In this document: positions 34,090 through 43,100 of the stretch, piece by piece
How positions within the stretch are numbered: the first letter of the stretch is position 1
Layout of the letters: the number at the start of each line of letters is the position of its first letter
Assembly (NCBI GenBank): GCA_964626565.1
Contig: CAZVFX010000006.1
Span: forward strand, 33,473 to 97,472
DNA: 64,000 nucleotides
Source of the DNA: CAZVFX01 sp964626565
GTDB taxonomy: Bacteria; Myxococcota_A; UBA9042; CAIXZC01
Reading direction: 5' to 3'
Notes under the pieces: model-generated
The model's input: the letters and a program-made list of their open reading frames with translations, nothing else
What the model was told of the DNA's origin: nothing
Database searches by the model: none
Translations under genes and position numbers: made by a program

Positions 34090-35004
34090 ATGAAGAGAAC
34101 TATGTTGTTTTCGGCGTTGGCCCTGGTGGCCATAGTGGCGCTGGGTCTGAGCGGGTGCAGTGGTAAGGGCGAAGCAGATCCTGAGGACGCGGGCAAACCT
34201 GTTGGAGACATTGGGGGCGAGACGCCGGAGACCGTCGACGACCTGGGGGCATTGCCTGACGATACGGCAATTCCGGTAGGCGCGGTGGTGAAGGGAAGGG
34301 TTGTTGACTCGAATGAAGCTCCCATTCCGACGCCGTTTCTGGTTTTGTGCGGTCTCGTGGGGGGCAAGAGCGTGTGCAACAACATGAAAGGTGAATCTGA
34401 CGGGACTTTTACCTATGTGGGGCTGAGCACAGGCTATGATCACCTTCAGGTCATGGCTTACCAGGCGGAGTTGCTCACCGGGCAGCCGTACAGCGGGGCC
34501 AACGTGATAGTGGAGGTGGCCAGCGAGGACGATGTTATTGACCTGGGCGACATTCGTATTCCTATCGTGACCAACCTGCAGGAGATGGATTCGTCGCAGG
34601 GAGGCACCGTCGCGTTCCACGGTTTGGAACTGGAGGTCGGCGCGGACGGGCTGCTGTTTCCATCGGGGGAGGATGTCGGCAATGTTGGCATAGAGGATGT
34701 GCCGACCGGCGACATGCCGTTTCACTCTGAGGGTGTTTACAAGGCGTTTGCGTTCTATCCGTTTCCAGGTCTTCTCTTCCCCGAGGGCACCTTGCGCGTC
34801 AAGCTGTCCGAAATAGACTGGGCCGGTTCAGCACCGACCGGAGTCACTCTGCTGTTCAACTCCATGGAGTACGGGGGGTTTACCCCCATCGACTTCACGG
34901 TGGAAGACGGTGTCATGACCACCACTTTGACGGACCTCACCTGGATAGGGCTGGGGGACTGCGGTACGTTTGATGTCCCGGTCGAGAACTGCGTGGAGTT
35001 GTGA
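34090..35004 (+). CDS. lipoprotein with carboxypeptidase-regulatory-like domain
   Basis: A 304-residue lipoprotein. The start at 34090 follows GAGGAG by six bases; a GTG directly before it is an alternative. The signal peptide ends GLSGC. An acidic linker follows (DPEDAGKPVGDIGGE), then a beta-sandwich-like domain with VKGRVVDSNEAPIPTPF and GTFTYVGLSTGYDHLQV, typical of CarboxypepD_reg-like folds, and a second beta-rich region to the C-terminus. No catalytic motif. Likely a surface-bound structural or binding protein. Confidence 0.7.
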   Translation: MKRTMLFSALALVAIVALGLSGCSGKGEADPEDAGKPVGDIGGETPETVDDLGALPDDTAIPVGAVVKGRVVDSNEAPIPTPFLVLCGLVGGKSVCNNMKGESDGTFTYVGLSTGYDHLQVMAYQAELLTGQPYSGANVIVEVASEDDVIDLGDIRIPIVTNLQEMDSSQGGTVAFHGLELEVGADGLLFPSGEDVGNVGIEDVPTGDMPFHSEGVYKAFAFYPFPGLLFPEGTLRVKLSEIDWAGSAPTGVTLLFNSMEYGGFTPIDFTVEDGVMTTTLTDLTWIGLGDCGTFDVPVENCVEL

Positions 35005-35006
35005 TC

Positions 35007-35028
35007 CGGCGGGAGTAGCTACTCGCCG
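35007..35028. terminator. hairpin between convergent genes
   Basis: CGGCG and GAGTAG pair with CTACTC and CGCCG around a two-base bulge. The hairpin lies at the junction of two convergent genes and includes the stop codon of the minus-strand gene. There is no T-run, so termination is uncertain. Confidence 0.3.
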
Positions 35029-35690
35029 TAGAATTCCGTCATGTGTTCCGTGAAGAGATCCAGCGCCTCCGGCCAGGAGTAAAGTTCCAGCCAGGCCGCC
35101 AGTTTGCCGTCCGAGTCTATAGCGAAGAAGTCGTGGTTTAGCGCCAGGAAGACCATCCACAGGTTGGTTTCCTCAGTGTCGGCCAGGTAGGGAATATCAT
35201 TGCCATCTACCACCCCCGCAACGGTCTGCGGGGCCTTCTCGAGGGCCGCGGCCCGTTGCACCGCGAACAGCGGTTGGGCCTCCCACCAGCCCGGGTGCTG
35301 CTGGTATGCTTCCCACAGGCCGTTGGCGACCGTGCCGCACTCGGGGCAACGGCTGTCCAGAAAAATGAGAGCATACGGTTGGCCGGCCAGGTCCGCGCTG
35401 TCAACGAACTGGCCGAACGTGGGAGAGGAAGGATTCAAGTCTTCGAGCAAGAACGGAGGGACCTGCATTCCGATGGGGTGTGGGCTGCCGTACCCCTCAA
35501 ACTGGTCCAGTTCATCAAATGACTCAACATTATCAAGAGACTCAATATCCGCAGAGGCCTCGACGTCAGCCTCGCTTTCCGACAGGTCCAGGGCTGGGGT
35601 CACATCGACCTCGCTCTGTTCACCTCCCGAACCGCCCGCGCTGCAGGCAAGTGTGAGTAGAATCAAAGGCAGGAGGGACAGTTTGCACAT
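35019..35690 (-). CDS. thioredoxin-like lipoprotein with CPEC motif
   Basis: A 223-residue lipoprotein. The start at 35690 follows GGAGGCACCC. The signal peptide ends TLAC. A very acidic linker (residues about 20-65, rich in Asp, Glu, Ser) leads to a thioredoxin-fold domain with VPPFLLEDLN at its start and CPEC (in LDSRCPECGT) at the position of the redox CxxC. It lies 19 bases after the DUF2318-like gene and is the last gene of the redox operon. A reductase or sensor role on the periplasmic side is inferred; it could receive electrons from, or repair, the cytochrome. Confidence 0.75.
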   Translation of the reverse strand: MCKLSLLPLILLTLACSAGGSGGEQSEVDVTPALDLSESEADVEASADIESLDNVESFDELDQFEGYGSPHPIGMQVPPFLLEDLNPSSPTFGQFVDSADLAGQPYALIFLDSRCPECGTVANGLWEAYQQHPGWWEAQPLFAVQRAAALEKAPQTVAGVVDGNDIPYLADTEETNLWMVFLALNHDFFAIDSDGKLAAWLELYSWPEALDLFTEHMTEFYGE

Positions 35691-35709
35691 GGGTGCCTCC
35701 GCGTATGGC

Positions 35710-36381
35710 CTATTCAAAATACCAGGAACCGGCGTCTAGAATAGCCGGGTCGATGAGAATCTCGGTCTCGGTGACAGTCACTTCCAGATAGCCCGGCCAG
35801 CAGCCGCCGGCCCGATTCTCCGTTCCGATTCCGGTAATGGCGAAAGAGTTGCCGCAGTTGTTGCACACCATGTTGGAGCCTGACTGGCTATAGCCTTTCT
35901 TTGAGCCATAGCAGAGGTCGCACGCGTCGAAAGCGACGTGAACGCCATCGTTGGAGTCAAGCACCGCGAAGTACTTGACCGTGGCGATCTTGCCCACTTG
36001 ATGCGTGTAGAACTTGGCCGTGGTGGTCAATTCGGAAATGGGGATGACCACCAGGTTGCTTTCGGGCGTCTCATCCACACTCAAGTCCACGGCTGGCGCA
36101 ACTTCCTCCTCGATCTTGATGTCCTCCAGCGGCTCGGTGATGTCAGCGCCGGGAAGGTCCTGGCCGGCCCCGACGTCAGCCTCTGTGGCGAGGTCGGCTG
36201 TGGGCTGCGAACTGTCCTCGGGGTCGGTGACGGATGTATCCCCGCCCCCGGCCGTGTCTTCAGAACCGCACTGCGCACCTTGGCAACCGGAGTCTTCGTC
36301 ACCGGAGTCGGAGTTGCAACCGATGCAGAGCACCGTGATAGACACAAGAAGTGTAAGAACATGGCGGGTAATCATTTTCAT
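35710..36381 (-). CDS. DUF2318-like metal-binding lipoprotein
   Basis: A 223-residue lipoprotein. GGAGG lies eight bases before the ATG at 36381 (a GTG three bases upstream is possible). The signal peptide ends in lipobox CIGC. A long acidic linker fills residues 20-100. The C-terminal domain has FDACDLCYGSKKGYSQ, then CNNCG and GGCWPGYLEV, the pattern of DUF2318, a family linked with membrane iron or metal handling and often next to Fe-S or cytochrome genes. The domain probably binds metal through the two CxxC pairs. It is third of four genes in a secreted redox operon. Confidence 0.75.
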   Translation of the reverse strand: MKMITRHVLTLLVSITVLCIGCNSDSGDEDSGCQGAQCGSEDTAGGGDTSVTDPEDSSQPTADLATEADVGAGQDLPGADITEPLEDIKIEEEVAPAVDLSVDETPESNLVVIPISELTTTAKFYTHQVGKIATVKYFAVLDSNDGVHVAFDACDLCYGSKKGYSQSGSNMVCNNCGNSFAITGIGTENRAGGCWPGYLEVTVTETEILIDPAILDAGSWYFE

Positions 36382-36430
36382 CACATCAACCTCCCTACAA
36401 TTTGGTGAAGCAACCGGCCGCTTGCCGGTA

Positions 36431-38533
36431 TTACTGAGTTACTTGCGCCAGCAACGACTCAACCTGCTGCCAGCCGCGCTTCGCTGCGATTCCCGGTGGG
36501 TAAAGCCGATAGGACAGTACTGCCCTGACCGTCGGCTCCTCACAGGTCGCTTCGAACTTGTGCTGTGTGGTCCACGTTTGCCCCAGCAGGAGCCTGTTGT
36601 CGCTGGCAACGTCGACGGCCCGGAAATGCGGTGCCATGCGTTGCCCGTCGGCATCTACGAGCACGCGTGCGAAAGCAAATCCGGGTGCGCCGGCACGGCC
36701 GACAATAGCTGAACCGGTCTCGGGCAGTGGGGCATCTTCCAGCAGATAGGCCACGTCACCCTCCGGAAGCTCGGCGTCGAGGGTCACACTGTCACCGTCG
36801 ACTGACAAAACTGTGGCCTCACCGACCAGGTGTTCCACAGGCATGCCCTTCTGCTCGGCAGAAAAAGTACCATCGCCAAAGGGTCCAATGCCATCATAGT
36901 CGCGGAATTGTTGCTGGCGGGCCACGACTCTGATGATATTGCCGGCTTTGGCGCCGGGCCATAGTGCCCAGCTCTCATTGTTATCCTTCATTGCTAGATA
37001 GCCGCCGAAGTCCGGCACGATGTCGCCCCCTGCGGAAACAAGGGGACTCCCGTCGCAAGTGGCATCCACCAGCAGCACCAGCGAGCGCATCGGCTCTCCG
37101 CTGGGCAGCGCGTGGCCTGCGCCCGTATTGGTCGTCTTTGCCGTGACTGTAAGTACTCCCTCTTCAATCTGCGAGTCGAGAACAAGCGACGCGGCTGTTT
37201 CGCGAAGTGGGCTGTCCTCGCTCTTGGGGCCGTACCAGATGTGGCGGCGAACTGAAGGGACCGGCCGCGGCCAGCCACCGGCCACGCCGACCGTGCTCGG
37301 GAAAAGCTGCAGGTCCGCGGTATTGGCCACATCCGGGTCGTGGGGCATGTGGCAAGCCTGACAGGTGGTGCCCATGCCTGTCTCCTTCCACTCAGCGAAA
37401 GTAGAATGCACGGGCAGCTTCTCTCCAGGCCACCTCTCGGAGTCGATTGTCTCGCCGGGCACCAGCACTTTCTGGTCGAGTTGGTGACACCCGGAACAGA
37501 ATCGGGCTTCGAGGAACACAAGTCTCTGGGCAATGCCCATGAACGGGTTGGGTATGTCGTCGTGGGGACCGAACAGCAGCGGCCGCCAGTCACCAAACGA
37601 AGGGGTGTCGGCCGGGTCGCTGGGACGCAGGATGCCAAGCCGTCCGGCAACTCCCGCAGGTTTGTCGTCCTGAATGGATTCGACGTGGTGGCACACATCG
37701 CAGTGCACCCCTCGTGTATATGCGTAGCCTTCAGCATCAAGAAGGTTGCGACCACCAAGCTGCCCGTCAATGCCCGGGGCGTGACAGTCAGCGCATCCGC
37801 CAAATTCTACCGGTTGTTCCACACAGGGGCCATCAGTGGGGCAGGCCTCCTCGTTCAGCAGGGAAAGCACCCCTGTTGCCAGGTAGCACCGCTCCGACTC
37901 TTCCCCGCCGGCCGGGTCGGGCCCTTTCTTCCAACTACCCCCGGCGCTCAGGCAATCGGCCTCCTCACCCAGAGCGAGGCCGGTTCCGGAGTACAGGTCC
38001 TGAACGGCCGGGTTGGAAGCGGAATATGGATGTCGGGAGTTGAAGAAGTCCTCGGCAATGGTCACGTGGCAGTGACCGCATTGGGCGCTTGTCGGGCTGT
38101 GGCCCGGGTCGCCCGGATTTTGAAATTCGTATTCCGGGTTGTCCTCCGGATTGAAGCGGTCCAGGTGAATGGTTACTTCCGTGGTGTCTTCCCAGACGAA
38201 CTCACCTTCGATGCGAGCTTCCGGGTGGCTGGCCACAATCGCGATGTCCCCTTCTATTCCTCGGTCGATTTCCACCACGACAATGCCATCCTGCCCGGTG
38301 GTCCAGCGCTCGGGCAGACCGCCCTGAGAAACGGTCACGCCTTCCGCAGGCTCCCCGTCCAGGTAAACGGTAGTCTTGATTGCCGTTACCATGACGAACG
38401 TTTCAACCGGAACTTCGGCAGCGTGTGTCTCATCAATGCCCTTCGCATCCGAGTCGGTCTGAGGTTCGGACTCCGACTTGGACGAACAAGCGCACAGAAG
38501 CAACACAATTGCCATATAGATACAGGGTTTCAT
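36431..38533 (-). CDS. pentahaem cytochrome c lipoprotein
   Basis: A 700-residue lipoprotein. The signal peptide ends in LLLCAC. After a beta-domain (residues 40-130), five haem-binding CxxCH motifs appear: CGHCH, CADCH, CDVCH, CSGCH and CQACH, between about residues 150 and 400. Spacing is irregular, as in multihaem cytochromes of the cytochrome c554/NrfB group. The C-terminal 300 residues are beta-rich with HALPSGEPMRSL. It starts in an ATGA overlap with the selenoprotein-like thioredoxin gene. Likely an electron carrier or terminal reductase at the outer face of the membrane; substrate unknown. Confidence 0.85.
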   Translation of the reverse strand: MKPCIYMAIVLLLCACSSKSESEPQTDSDAKGIDETHAAEVPVETFVMVTAIKTTVYLDGEPAEGVTVSQGGLPERWTTGQDGIVVVEIDRGIEGDIAIVASHPEARIEGEFVWEDTTEVTIHLDRFNPEDNPEYEFQNPGDPGHSPTSAQCGHCHVTIAEDFFNSRHPYSASNPAVQDLYSGTGLALGEEADCLSAGGSWKKGPDPAGGEESERCYLATGVLSLLNEEACPTDGPCVEQPVEFGGCADCHAPGIDGQLGGRNLLDAEGYAYTRGVHCDVCHHVESIQDDKPAGVAGRLGILRPSDPADTPSFGDWRPLLFGPHDDIPNPFMGIAQRLVFLEARFCSGCHQLDQKVLVPGETIDSERWPGEKLPVHSTFAEWKETGMGTTCQACHMPHDPDVANTADLQLFPSTVGVAGGWPRPVPSVRRHIWYGPKSEDSPLRETAASLVLDSQIEEGVLTVTAKTTNTGAGHALPSGEPMRSLVLLVDATCDGSPLVSAGGDIVPDFGGYLAMKDNNESWALWPGAKAGNIIRVVARQQQFRDYDGIGPFGDGTFSAEQKGMPVEHLVGEATVLSVDGDSVTLDAELPEGDVAYLLEDAPLPETGSAIVGRAGAPGFAFARVLVDADGQRMAPHFRAVDVASDNRLLLGQTWTTQHKFEATCEEPTVRAVLSYRLYPPGIAAKRGWQQVESLLAQVTQ

Positions 38534-39207
38534 TGGCTGATGAGTGCCTCGATCTTGGTCTTGAGCATATCCGAATGATGGCCAACCGACACATGAAGGA
38601 TCTTCATGTCGGAAGTATCCACCAGAATAGTCAACGGCAGGCCGTCCTCATTGAAATACGGCTCAAGCTGCCAGTCTATGTCGGCGAAAAAGGGCCACGT
38701 GGAATCGAGGGAATCAGCATAGGCTACCATCATGTTGTCGTGGAATTTCTTGAGTGCCGGGTCTTCGTATACGGGCCGGTCAAATGCATCTACGTACAAC
38801 GTGTAAACGACCTCAAGACCATTGTCCTTGTTTTCCTCATAGTATGGAACGAACTCGTCCCGCGCCTCAGCGCTGCACGCGCTTCACCACGCGGCCGTGG
38901 AAATGATAAGCAGCACCCGGGCTTCGGGGTGCTGATACCACTGGTGAAGGTAGACGGTACCTTCCGTTGCCGGATCGTAGAACCCCAGGTCGGCAATGAC
39001 CTGGCCCATCTCGATACCGAACGGGCCCTCAGGGTAGGAGACAAGATCAGGGGCCGTAGCCTCGTTGATGATGTCTTGTTCCCCGCTATTCGTGTCGGTC
39101 CCATCAGCGTCCCCGGAAGCCGAGCAGGCTGCAAGAATGGACACGAGTACGGTTGCCAGCAATGAACAAGTGCGCTCTAGATTGCGTATTATGGTTCGTA
39201 CCTTCAT
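38530..39207 (-). CDS. thioredoxin-like lipoprotein, probable selenoprotein (Sec at in-frame TGA)
   Basis: One 225-residue frame is interrupted by a single TGA at 38884-38886 (codon 108). Read as selenocysteine it gives W-U-S-A-C in LIISTAAW-U-SACSAEARDEF, exactly the position of the first Cys of a TlpA/thioredoxin WCxxC motif. A SECIS-like hairpin follows directly. The N-terminus has a lipobox LAAC. Downstream residues DGLPLTILVD fit the cis-Pro region of thioredoxin folds. No Shine-Dalgarno precedes the ATG; the promoter suggests a leaderless transcript. The gene overlaps the cytochrome gene (ATGA). The alternative, a nonsense mutation, would have to hit precisely the catalytic codon. Confidence 0.8.
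38852..38883 (-). promoter_or_regulatory. bacterial SECIS-like hairpin following the TGA
   Basis: The 32 bases after the TGA can fold, by hand, into one stem: bases 11-14 (GCGC) pair with 19-22 (GCGC) around the loop UGAG (15-18), and bases 5-7 and 9 pair with 26-28 and 24 with two mismatches. Bases 1-3 can pair with 30-32. The loop has G as its second base and lies 15-18 bases after the UGA, close to the published bacterial SECIS pattern. Not computed. Confidence 0.6.
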
Positions 39208-39215
39208 GGAGACAA

Positions 39216-39244
39216 CAATTACGGAGTAAACGCCGCTATGTCAA
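39216..39244 (-). promoter_or_regulatory. promoter for the redox operon, probably leaderless
   Basis: Minus-strand consensus TTGACA (39239-39244), 17-base spacer, TAATTG (39216-39221). The -10 ends eight bases before the ATG at 39207 and there is no ribosome site. Confidence 0.5.
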
Positions 39245-39289
39245 TAGAAATGCTATGAAAGGCGCGCACGGGGCCGCGTTCAGGGGACT

Positions 39290-40093
39290 CTACAGGAAGA
39301 TGGAGAGACCGCCGATAATGCTGAAGAAGCTCAGAGCGTCGGTTTCGTGCGAAAAGTCGGTGTCGTCTTCCTTCCAGTCAACTTCAATGTCGTGTGCGGC
39401 GATGTTGAAGTACCGGATTCCCAGGTCCAGGGAGGCCTGAGGAACGAGCATGAAATGCACCATTGCGGCGAGACTCCAGGTGAGAGCCGACTCCTTATAA
39501 ACGTCGTCCACGAGCAGGGTGCCGCTGCTGCTGTAGTTCTTTTCATTGTCTGTTCGTCCGTAGTATCCCACTCCTCCCCGCACCGACCCTTTGACCAGAC
39601 GCCCCATGGAGAACAGGCCGCCCGCCCGGAGCATCGCGTTGTACACCGAGGTCTCGGCCGTGTCTTTTTCGTCGTCGGTTCCGCTTTTCGAGTCCTTGCT
39701 GTTGCTGCCGTAGCTCAAATGCGGGCCGATGAAGAGCGCGTCGGTGATGAAGAAGTCGGCTCCAATGCCGATCGTCAACGGGTCGATGCCGAACCCCACA
39801 TGCGAGAATTCGTTTTCCATCTCATGCACGGTGATCCCCGAATACTCGGTCAGCTCTATCTCCTGCTCTTCGGTACTTGTACTGCCGGTGCTGTAGAGGA
39901 CCGGCTCGATGTAGAGTCTGACCCTCGGTTTCTTCTCTTCCATCCTCTGCTCCGGCATGCGGAACCGCTCCCGCTCCCGAGCCGCCGGCGGACCCGCGAT
40001 GGAGGTTACGAAAACCGCCAGTGCAGTCACAATGGCGAACGTCAGGCGGGAATAGAGGTCTGTTGAACGGCAAGACTCTGCGGGGGTTCTCAT
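39290..40093 (-). CDS. outer-membrane beta-barrel protein
   Basis: A 267-residue exported protein with GGAGTGAGCC before the ATG. The N-terminal segment LTFAIVTALAVFVTSIAG is a signal peptide. After a charged linker, alternating hydrophobic strands (VRLYIEPVLYST, LTIGIGADFFITDALFIGPHLSYG, ASLDLGIRYFNIAAHDIEV) and a C-terminus ending in IGGLSIFL (aromatic or Leu at the end) fit an eight-to-ten-strand barrel of the OmpA/OmpW kind. Single transcription unit with its own promoter. Confidence 0.75.
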   Translation of the reverse strand: MRTPAESCRSTDLYSRLTFAIVTALAVFVTSIAGPPAARERERFRMPEQRMEEKKPRVRLYIEPVLYSTGSTSTEEQEIELTEYSGITVHEMENEFSHVGFGIDPLTIGIGADFFITDALFIGPHLSYGSNSKDSKSGTDDEKDTAETSVYNAMLRAGGLFSMGRLVKGSVRGGVGYYGRTDNEKNYSSSGTLLVDDVYKESALTWSLAAMVHFMLVPQASLDLGIRYFNIAAHDIEVDWKEDDTDFSHETDALSFFSIIGGLSIFL

Positions 40094-40133
40094 GGCTCAC
40101 TCCTTGAAAGATGTTCATCCTGTTGTGTTGAAA

Positions 40134-40162
40134 TGCATACTATATCACGGGGAGCAGGTCAA
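40134..40162 (-). promoter_or_regulatory. promoter for the beta-barrel gene
   Basis: Minus-strand TTGACC (40157-40162), 17-base spacer, TATGCA (40134-40139). Confidence 0.45.
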
Positions 40163-40178
40163 CGGCATGCCAGCCTTT

Positions 40179-43100
40179 CTACCTGACGTAAACCCTCACC
40201 CAGCCCACTTTGCAGGACGTGTCATAGCACTCGACGTCGCCGCCGGTATAGGAGTTCAGCGTCACGTTCTGCGGGTTACACGGCCAGACGCCGGGGGCGC
40301 CGTAGCCGCCCTGACCACAGGTGATGGGGATGAGGCGGGATTTCTTGAGCAGGCTGTGGTCGTGGCTGCCCCAGGTGCCGTTGCAGCAGGTGTTGTTGCC
40401 CAACCCGTTGACCCAGCAGCACTCCGCGGCCATGAACGAGATTGCCGCATTTTCGTTGGAATCGGGGAAGCAACTGGCGTTGTCGTCGTGGCCCCGCAAC
40501 GTGAACCCGAACAGCGCGGCCTGTTCAGCCGTGAGGTTGGCGTAGTAGTCGGGCATGCCATGCATCCAAGAGGTGCTGCACCCGCCCGGCCAGTTGTCCG
40601 ACACGAATTTCCCAAACGACTTGTCCGACAACAGATCATGGAATGCAAACTCGTATTCATCGGTGACGATGAGGAGGTCCGAGCCCTCTACGTCCCTGTA
40701 GGCAGGTGACTTGAAGTCGTTTGTCAGTGAGTTGAGGGAGCCCATGGTTGAGTTGTTCTGGAACACAGCCACCGTGTTCCAGTGGCGTGAGCCGTCGTTG
40801 GCAACCACTGCGACCAGCGTCCACCCGCCCTCATCTTTGTCCATCTCACACCACACGTCGAAGGGCGCTTCTCCGCCCTGGCCGTCCGGGTCCACTTCGT
40901 GGATTCCGGAAGCCGCACCCGGGTCCAATTCGTGCAATTCGCCGCAGCCTGCGAAGGTGCAGCCGTTGTCCACCACACCGCTACAGTCGTTGTCCACCCC
41001 ATCGCCGCATATTTCGAGTTCAGCACCTTCCAGCGGATCACACACCTGAGGTACACCGCCGAAGCAGTTGTCCACCGTGTGCTGACAGGGGCCGACGCCA
41101 CACGTGGTGGTCCCCAACTCTTCGTCCCACTCCCCGTCACAATCGTTGTCCAGCCCGTCACATTTTTCTACGCCAACACCTTCCTCCGCATTGCAAACCT
41201 GAGGGATGCCACCGACGCAGTTGTCAACCGTGTGCTCGCACTCTCCCAGTCCACAAGTGACCGAACCCAAATCGTCGTCGATGAGGGCGTCACAGTCGTT
41301 ATCCAGCCCGTCACACTCCTCCGGCAAAGAGCCTTCCAGCGGGTCGCACACTTGAGGGATACCATCAACGCAATTATCGACGGTATGCGCGCACGGTCCC
41401 AGGCCACAGGATGAGGTGCCCATGTCCTCGTCCACCTCTTCGTCGCAGTCGTTGTCCAGGCCGTCGCATGTCTCAGGTGCCGCGCCCTCAAAGGGGTTGC
41501 AGAATTGTAGTTCGCCGTCCTGGCACGCTTCGATGACGTGGAAGCACTCCCCTTTGCCGCAAGCCAGCAGCCCCACTCCCTCGTCCACCGCACCGTTACA
41601 GTCGTCGTCCACGCCGTTGCATTCTTCAGCCGCACCGGCGTTCACCGCGGGGTTGTAGGGTGCACAGTCGGTGGCGTCGGGATCGCCGTCGTTGTCGTCA
41701 TCAGGGTCTACGCAGTCCTTCCAGCCATCGAGGTCGTTGTCGTCAAAACCCTCGTCTACGATGCCGTCGCAGTTATTGTCGGAGCCGTCACAATCTTCAT
41801 CGGCATTCGCACCGATCTCGGGGTCAAACGGTGCGCAATCGGTCTCATCGGGGTCGCCGTCCCCATCGGTGTCATCGTCGCACACGTCTCCCATTCCATC
41901 GTCGTCCAGGTCCTCCTGCCCACCGTTGCCGGCCAGCGGACAGTTATCTTCCTGGTCCGGGATACCGTCTCCGTCGACGTCATCCTCGCACGCATCGCCA
42001 ATGAGGTCTCCGTCCAAATCTGCCTGACCCGGGTTGAACACTGCGGGGCAGTTGTCCAGACCGTTGGCAATCCCGTCGCCATCCGCATCGGTGTCGCAGG
42101 GGTCGCCGATACCGTCCTGGTCAGCATCCTCCTGCCCCGGATTGGGCAGGCAGAGGCAGTTGTCCGGCGGTTCCAAAACGCCGTCCCCGTCGTCGTCGTC
42201 CTGGCAGGCATCGCCGACGCCGTCCCCATCGCAATCCTCCTGCCCCGGGTTTTCCTCTCCGACGCAGTTGTCGGTCAGGTCGGGAATACCGTCCCCGTCC
42301 AGGTCTTTTTCGCACGCATCACCAATACCGTCCCCATCCGTGTCCAACTGGTCCGGATTCGCGACACCAACACAATTATCCGCACTGTTGGCCGTTCCGT
42401 CGCCGTCCAGGTCGTCGTCACATATGTCACCCTCGGAATCACCGTCGTTGTTCTCTTGGCCGGGGTTGGGTGTTTCCGGGCAGTTGTCGTCCTTGTTTTC
42501 CACTGTATCGCCGTCGAGGTCGTCGTCGCAGGAATCTCCTGTCCCATCTTCGTCAAGGTCCACCTGCTGCGGGTTGAAGAGCAAGGAACAGTTGTCCAAG
42601 GAGTTGGGGATGCCGTCGCCGTCCAGGTCCGCGTCGCAGGAGTCACCCTGGCCGTCCTGGTCCAAGTCCTCCTGCCCCTCGTTTTCGATGCTCGGGCAGT
42701 TGTCCACTTCGTTGGGGATGCCGTCGTTGTCCATGTCCTGGTCGAGGCAGTCAGCCTTGCCATCGTTGTCGGTATCGGGGAAATCCTCGTCTATCAACTC
42801 GTCGCAGTCGTTGTCCTTGTCGTCGCATTTCTCCTCCGCCCCCGGAAAAGAGGCAGGGTCGAGGGGAAGACAGTCCAACTCGTCCGGATGGCCGTCGTTG
42901 TCGTCATCGATGTCTGCACAATCGGCGATGCCGTCCAGGTCGTTGTCGCTAAAACCTTCGTCGATTACGACGTTGCAATTGTCGTCCTTGCCGTTACACA
43001 CTTCGTTGGCACCGGGGTAGACGGACGGGTCGTAGGCCTGGCAGTCGTCGTCGTCTCCCACCAGGTCGTTATCATCGTCCGGGTCGCACAGGTCTCCCAC

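Noticed and set aside
38530..38799. Separate short gene starting at TTG 38799
   Set aside because: It is the C-terminal part of one frame broken only by the TGA at 38884; the combined protein has a complete thioredoxin-like layout.
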